Position numbers and translations under genes: made by a program. This document shows positions 58,704-64,000 of a DNA stretch of 64,000 nucleotides, one piece after another. Below the pieces are notes generated by a model. It did no database searches. It was given only the letters and a program-made list of their open reading frames with translations, and was not told the origin of the DNA. Every line of letters begins with the position of its first letter. The first letter of the stretch is position 1. Source of the stretch: Acanthornis magna (Eukaryota > Chordata > Aves > Passeriformes > Acanthizidae); NCBI GenBank assembly GCA_036785705.1, contig JAWUZG010000018.1, forward strand, positions 7,661,501-7,725,500, read 5' to 3'.

Positions 58704-61169
58704 TATCTGTGAGTAATAAGTGTCTTTATTTGCCAGATATATAAAATGAGCAGTTAAGAGGCTTTAATTTTGGATATCAAATAGCCAACTATAGCTTTCT
58801 ACTGATGGTTTTAGAAGAAAGAAATAAAGTAACTTAGTAACAAAACTGGTATGCTTCCTAGTCAGAAGTTGCTGCCGTAACGAAGCAAAAAGGTGTATAT
58901 TAATGTAGACATTACTTGAAAATAAATTGATTCTTTAAAACTAGCACACCTCTTTTCTCCAGGGCTCCTGCTGTAGGTCATTTTTGCTATGGTTATTTAG
59001 GGGGTTTTAAATTTGGGGAAGGAACTGTCCTCTATCTTCTACAGAGTAGCTCGAGTTCCAGGTTCTTAACAAATAACACACATCCTTGCTGAGGCACTGA
59101 AGTATCGTGGCCAGCAATCTTTATCTCATGTTAGTTATCTCTGAGGAAACATGATAGCTCCTTGTGGGTATGTGGGCAACAGAAAAAGCAGCCAGCACAT
59201 GGAATTGATGACCTAGGGGCTGCTCTCATTAAGTCAGATTGTACCCTGATTTACCTACTCTGAAACAGAATGGTCTCAGTGAGGTTAGAATTCACTGTGT
59301 GTGCCATCAGCCTAACTATGAAAGCAGAAAATTTGCACTACCATCAAGCAGATGTAGTACTTCACAATGAACTAACTAATGGAGGGGGGAAAAAGGAAGT
59401 AATGTGAAGCTTGTGTTTGCTGGCACTTGGTCTAGGAAATGATACAGAACTCTTTCTTAAATAACAGTAAGCCCACGTCTCACAAAAGCTGGAGAAAGAC
59501 CAATTGCATGGGACAGGCTACATTTTCACCTAAACCAAGAACACTTACCAAGCCCTCATTTTGAAGCAGAAACATGAAGAATAAAGTCACACAGTCTCTA
59601 CATATGGAAATTAAGGAAATGTTGTAAACCGGTAAGTTCCATAGGGCTGGACTTCTGATTCATCGCAGGCAAAAAGCTCTAGGAATTCCAGGATTCTTTT
59701 CCTGCAGAATAGTTGTTTCTAAAAATGAGGCCCAAATTGTGACAATTAATGTATTATTTGCGATTTGATGATGCTTTATTCAGGTTGGCCACATGTTTTT
59801 TTCTTCGTGGGCTGTAGTTTACTGACACAATCAACTGAAATGGCTCTCTTCTGGAGCCATTACGATTTGTTGTGTTAGTGCAGCTGAGAACACTTCAACG
59901 TGCCATGTGTCACGCTTTGTCAAGCTAACAGTTGATGTTTCCAAATCAGGATTAGGAACAGTGCTGATGCAGTGCAATGCTGCAATTGCTTGTGCAACAT
60001 AAGCATTCGTGAAAGGGAACAAACTCTGCTGGAGGAAAGCAGCGCTACCTATTGTTGTTTGTCAGGTGTCCCAGTAGTTTATTTACCCTAAAGCATCCAG
60101 TCCCTTTGGTATTTGAAGTTACTTACAAATACCAAAGAAGAGGAGCATTGTCATCAATCCATTTTAGGAAGCCAATAACCTTCAGAAATTATATTAAACT
60201 CTTAGTCAGCAATAGGAACTTGGATTAAGTGATGTGCCACCCTATACAGACCCCTTTAGTCCTTCTCTCTGCCCAGTAAATCCGGACTGGGAGAGCAGTG
60301 AAGCTAAAACTTAACTTTTTCTTTAGCATTTTATTCCTGGATTTCTATACGTGAGAGGCTTATGTGTGAAAAACTCTAGAATTGTGACATTCATACTGAA
60401 ATGGGTAATGGATAAATGAATACTGAACTTGTGTTCACATCACATATCAAAAGTGATACCTTGATGACAGAAAATAGCAATATGAAAAAATAGTGATTTT
60501 CACTTACTGTCAGATTTGTAGAACTGTCAAAGGAAAATAAAGGTATTGATACTGAAGAATGCACATCTGTTATTTCCAAAATTACTGAAAAGGGTGAGGT
60601 TGAATTCTTCTTTAAGGAAAAGTGAGAAATGGTCACTGGAAAGCTGTGAAATTCTTTAAAACAGGGAACCATTTTTCAATTCTGGCATCCTTAGGTTAAT
60701 CATCCTGAATTCATACACAGACATATAAATAACATTTTTCAGAAAGAATGTAGTCCACACACTGGAATAATGCTGAGACAGAGGAAGTTCTAAGCACTCA
60801 GATTCTCGAGAGCAGCATTTCTCAGACGGTGACGAAAACATCAGTGATACACCCACATAAAATACAGGGCAGTAAAAGCCAGAAGGATTGCTCTGAGAAT
60901 CAGTGCTCTGAGCTTGCAGGTGCAGCAGAAGGGATAAATTGTGCTGCAAGGCAGATTATGTCCTGTGCCTCCTCACACCATCTGCAGGCCTGCAGGTTCA
61001 CCTCTTGGTGAAGAGAAGGTGCCAAAATACAGCAGGGACAGGAGCGCTCTGGGTCTGGGGGAGAAAGGGAGAGGAGAATCAGTACAGACAGATGATTTTT
61101 TCTCCAGACCTCCTGTTATTCCCAAATATCAGACCACCACTTTGCTAAACTGGGCAGGAAAGTGACAGT

Positions 61170-61188
61170 CAGGAGGAGGAGGAGGAGG
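61170..61188. repeat. Short (AGG)n microsatellite
   Basis: Six AGG units in a purine-rich context. Confidence 0.9.
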
Positions 61189-62799
61189 CAAAGCTCTGTC
61201 TGGCAGAGGGATTTGGGGAGACAGCAGTGATGGGATATACTTAAAGGCAAGGAAGCACAGCTTTAGGGGTAAAGTGAGGTTGATCTTTTACTGATCTCTT
61301 CCCAGGTTAATCCTGCTTATGATTTAAACAGTCATTTAAATGGCTAAAGTTACCTGATTTAGAGAAGCACAATAATGTTTTGGCTATTATACAAATGGAT
61401 TTCAAACAGTATCTAAGTAACGCAAGGTCATGTAGCTATCCAAAACTATCCTCTGTTAATTTAGAGCATTACATGAATTTAAAGGATAAGATCAATTTCA
61501 ACAGAGCTGGATTTAACCACTAAACTATTTTCTAAAAAAAAAAAGTGCATAAACAAACATTTCACCAGGAATGCTAGAATGTGATCCTAGACTTCTCTTT
61601 GGCCTTGAACCACTTCAAATTAATTGGTTTGCAGCCAAAAGAGGTGCATAATATAACATCACAATTTATATTTAGGAAACCTCATTAGAAATGAGAAAGT
61701 TATGTAACTCCTCAGAGAAAGCAAAAGAAATATAGGACAAATTACACTCAAACACTGCAGTTAAATTATTTTAACAGCAGGGTAGCTTTTAAAAAAAACC
61801 TGTTAGGACAAAATCCTACATAGCATGAGGAAAAAAAGCTTTTATGTCTTACTGTAATTAGAAACTCATCAGGTTAATGGGGCAATTTTTCAAAAGCTGC
61901 CATTTAAGTTTTTGCACATAGTATTGATCTTGCTGTATTTCAGCTTGCAGATATAACTTGGCCACAGGAAAAAAAGCAATCAGACATTTTCTAATGTACA
62001 TGTAAATTCAAAGCTTTGTATCTTTTGTGTCTGTGCTCTTTCATTCAATTGCTACTTGTGATGGAGTTTGAAGAAGATGTCACTTTCACTTCAATATTTA
62101 CTGACTGAAATTGCCCAAACCACCAAGTGCTTTTGGGGTATCTCAGTCTTTAGCAGGGAATCTCACAGGCTTCAAGAGAAGGAAGCCAGCTTGTCAAGAT
62201 TCACTCTTTATTTGGGCACTTAAAATCTGAAACATAGGAAATTAAAGATCACTTTTGATAATTAAGGTCAGCACTTAAAACAGACATTTGATATTTAAAA
62301 ATGTGATAAGAAGAAATGCTGAAAAGAATGGAAAGGGATATAGCATTATGGGAAAAGTTTTCCAGAACAGCCAAATGACAGAGGAGCATAAATCTGTAGG
62401 CAATTCTGTTATTGACTATGGCAGGTTTTTGGGGAGTCCTAAGTATGCTTATTTACACAGATATCTAAATGTCAAAAGACAAAGAGAGGGGCATGTACAA
62501 AACATCTGCTCAGTCCAGATGACTAACAAGTGAAAAATAAGAGGGAGCCTGCAAAGCAACTCATGAATGAGCCAGCCACCTTTATGAAAGGATGAATTAT
62601 TCCTTTTAGAAAGTAATGAATTCTTAGAATTAGGTGCCTAGACTGCAGCAGCTGTCCACTGAAGTATTTTTTTTAGAAAGCTTTCAATATGGAACACTGA
62701 AAAACAAAACTGCAAACAGAGATGTTATCAAAAAACAAGGTACTGTGCTTCTATTATATTAATATTTTTTCAGTGTGTGTGGAGCAAGGTAATTATGGG

Positions 62800-63080
62800 A
62801 ATGGAATAATGGAATAGAATGGTATAGAATAGATAATTTCAGCTGTAATGGACCTAAACTGATCTTCTACTCCAACTGCCTGACCTATTCAGGGTGGAGA
62901 AAACTTAAAGTTATTAAGGGCAGTGTCCAAATGCCTCTGTAACACTGACAGGCTTGTGGCACCAACCTCCTCTCTGGGGAGCCTGTTCCAGTGTTTGACC
63001 ACCCTCTTGGCAGGGAAATGCCTTCTAATGTCCACTCAGAATCTCTCCTGGTGCAGCTTTCAACTATTGCCATGTGAAAC
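62800..63080 (-). mobile_element. CR1 LINE 3' fragment
   Basis: The reverse complement of a CR1 tail. It has an AATGGAATAGAATGG-like satellite at the left end, then blocks AATTTCAGCTGTAATGGACC, GGGCAGTGTCCAAATGCCTC, AGCCTGTTCCAGTGTTTGAC and CCTGGTGCAGCTTTCAACTA. It is a different subfamily from the copy at 53.5 kb, judging from the AGAAT-type terminal repeat and the tail text. Confidence 0.93.
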
Positions 63081-63247
63081 AAATTAACTCAATGAATGAA
63101 GTAGAACTGTGTAGCTAATTAACTAGTATCAGAAGGGTACTCTTGTCTTAAAAACATATTGCTATTTACATATAATATCATTAGTTTCATATTGTGGATG
63201 GAAAAGGTTTTACACGCCTGTTATTACAAACTGTAAAAGCAAAAAGC

Positions 63248-63286
63248 TGTGATATGCAGTGCAGCTTATTTGCACTGCACATCACA
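63248..63286 (-). repeat. 16-bp inverted repeat (hairpin)
   Basis: The left arm TGTGATATGCAGTGCA and right arm TGCACTGCACATCACA are separated by 7 nt. There is one mismatch on the + strand; on the - strand that position is a G-U pair, so a - strand RNA could fold into an unbroken 16-bp stem. Confidence 0.8.
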
Positions 63287-64000
63287 CTCATCTGTAAGAT
63301 TAGAGCTTTAAAACAGCGGAGTTTTTCCTATCCTGGTAACCCATTTTGCATTCCTTTAAACTGACAATCCATGCAACAGGAGATACTTTGAAAAACAACA
63401 GCAAAAGGATGTAGCGAGCAATTTCAGTAACTTCAAAGAAATAGTATTAACCCTGAAAGATCTGGTTGCCACAGGAATAATTCTTTCCCTTCTAGCTGAA
63501 AAAAATTAAATCCAAGACCAACTACATCCAGACAGCACAGATGTTGACTACCACAGGATTACTGATACTTCACAGCAAGAGATCTAAGAACTTAAAACCC
63601 CCTATTTGTATTCTGTAAAATGCACAGCATTGTCACCGCTGTATTTGAATTACTTATATTACTTTAGGAAACTGCAGCTGAGGGCATTAAGCACCCTACA
63701 TGCTAAGAAATCTAAATCCAGTACTTATGGATTTTAAATCAATCAAATCTCTAAACATGTTGCACATTTGAAAAAGAATTAGTCAAAATGAAAACACAGT
63801 GAAAAATAGAAAATAAGGATGACAAATGAGGAATGATTCCAGAAAGACAGGGTTCCCACTGAATATTAAAGTACATCAGCTGAGGAAATCTACCAAACAC
63901 ATTCAAGATTCTCCATAAATCGGGTCCTTGAATAAGTGTCTTCAGTCAGAACTGGCAGTACAGACATCCAGTTGCCTTCTGGGGTCAGAAGGGAAGAGAG

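Larger units (their letters stand above)
57411..64000. other. Intergenic DNA upstream of NSG1
   Basis: No exon with recognisable protein similarity on either strand. It holds a hairpin at 58674-58703, an (AGG)n run at 61170-61188, a CR1 fragment at 62800-63080 and a hairpin at 63248-63286. The 61.4-62.1 kb part is AT-rich unique DNA. In human the next gene in this direction is ZBTB49 (from memory); nothing of it is visible here. Confidence 0.75.

Overview
This is a nuclear segment from a bird, probably a passerine or close relative. The evidence is AT-rich unique DNA with long introns, several CR1 LINE fragments, and a solo LTR whose layout matches a family common in songbird genomes. One CpG island sits at a vertebrate-type promoter. 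Nothing bacterial or viral-genomic is present. Almost all open frames over 60 codons are chance frames in introns or intergenic DNA.

Two protein-coding genes explain the window, and they converge tail to tail. On the + strand, positions 1-33369 and beyond hold the 3' part of STX18 (syntaxin-18, the ER Qa-SNARE). Ten coding exons encode residues 57-335; the exons for residues 1-56 lie upstream of the window. On the - strand, 36199 to about 56900 holds a complete NSG1 gene (neuronal vesicle trafficking-associated protein 1, also called NEEP21). It has four coding exons totalling 185 codons, plus a probable non-coding first exon in the CpG island at 56.5-57.4 kb. The stop codons are 2.8 kb apart, and both genes have usable poly(A) signals in that gap, so their 3' UTRs may overlap. 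The same STX18/NSG1 convergence is known from human 4p16. As I recall the human map, ZBTB49 would lie beyond the right end and MSX1 beyond the left end.

Layout: 1-5821 STX18 intron with a GATA/GGAT microsatellite and a CpG-dense candidate conserved element; 5822-33369 STX18 exons and introns, with a solo LTR at 8.5-9.1 kb, a very old CR1 ORF2 remnant at 11.3-11.9 kb and a CR1 3' end at 26.7 kb; 33370-36198 the shared 3' UTR interval; 36199-56296 NSG1 coding exons and introns, with a CR1 at 53.5 kb; 56.5-57.4 kb CpG island promoter; 57.4-64 kb intergenic DNA with a CR1 at 62.8 kb and two hairpin-forming inverted repeats.

The two proteins are not known to act in one pathway, although both serve membrane trafficking: STX18 in Golgi-to-ER fusion and NSG1 in endosomal receptor recycling in neurons. 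I found no convincing undescribed system. The items most worth a second look are the convergent 3' ends, the 107-nt STX18 intron, the CpG-rich intronic element near 0.8-1.1 kb, and an unexplained coding-like frame at 6085-6402.
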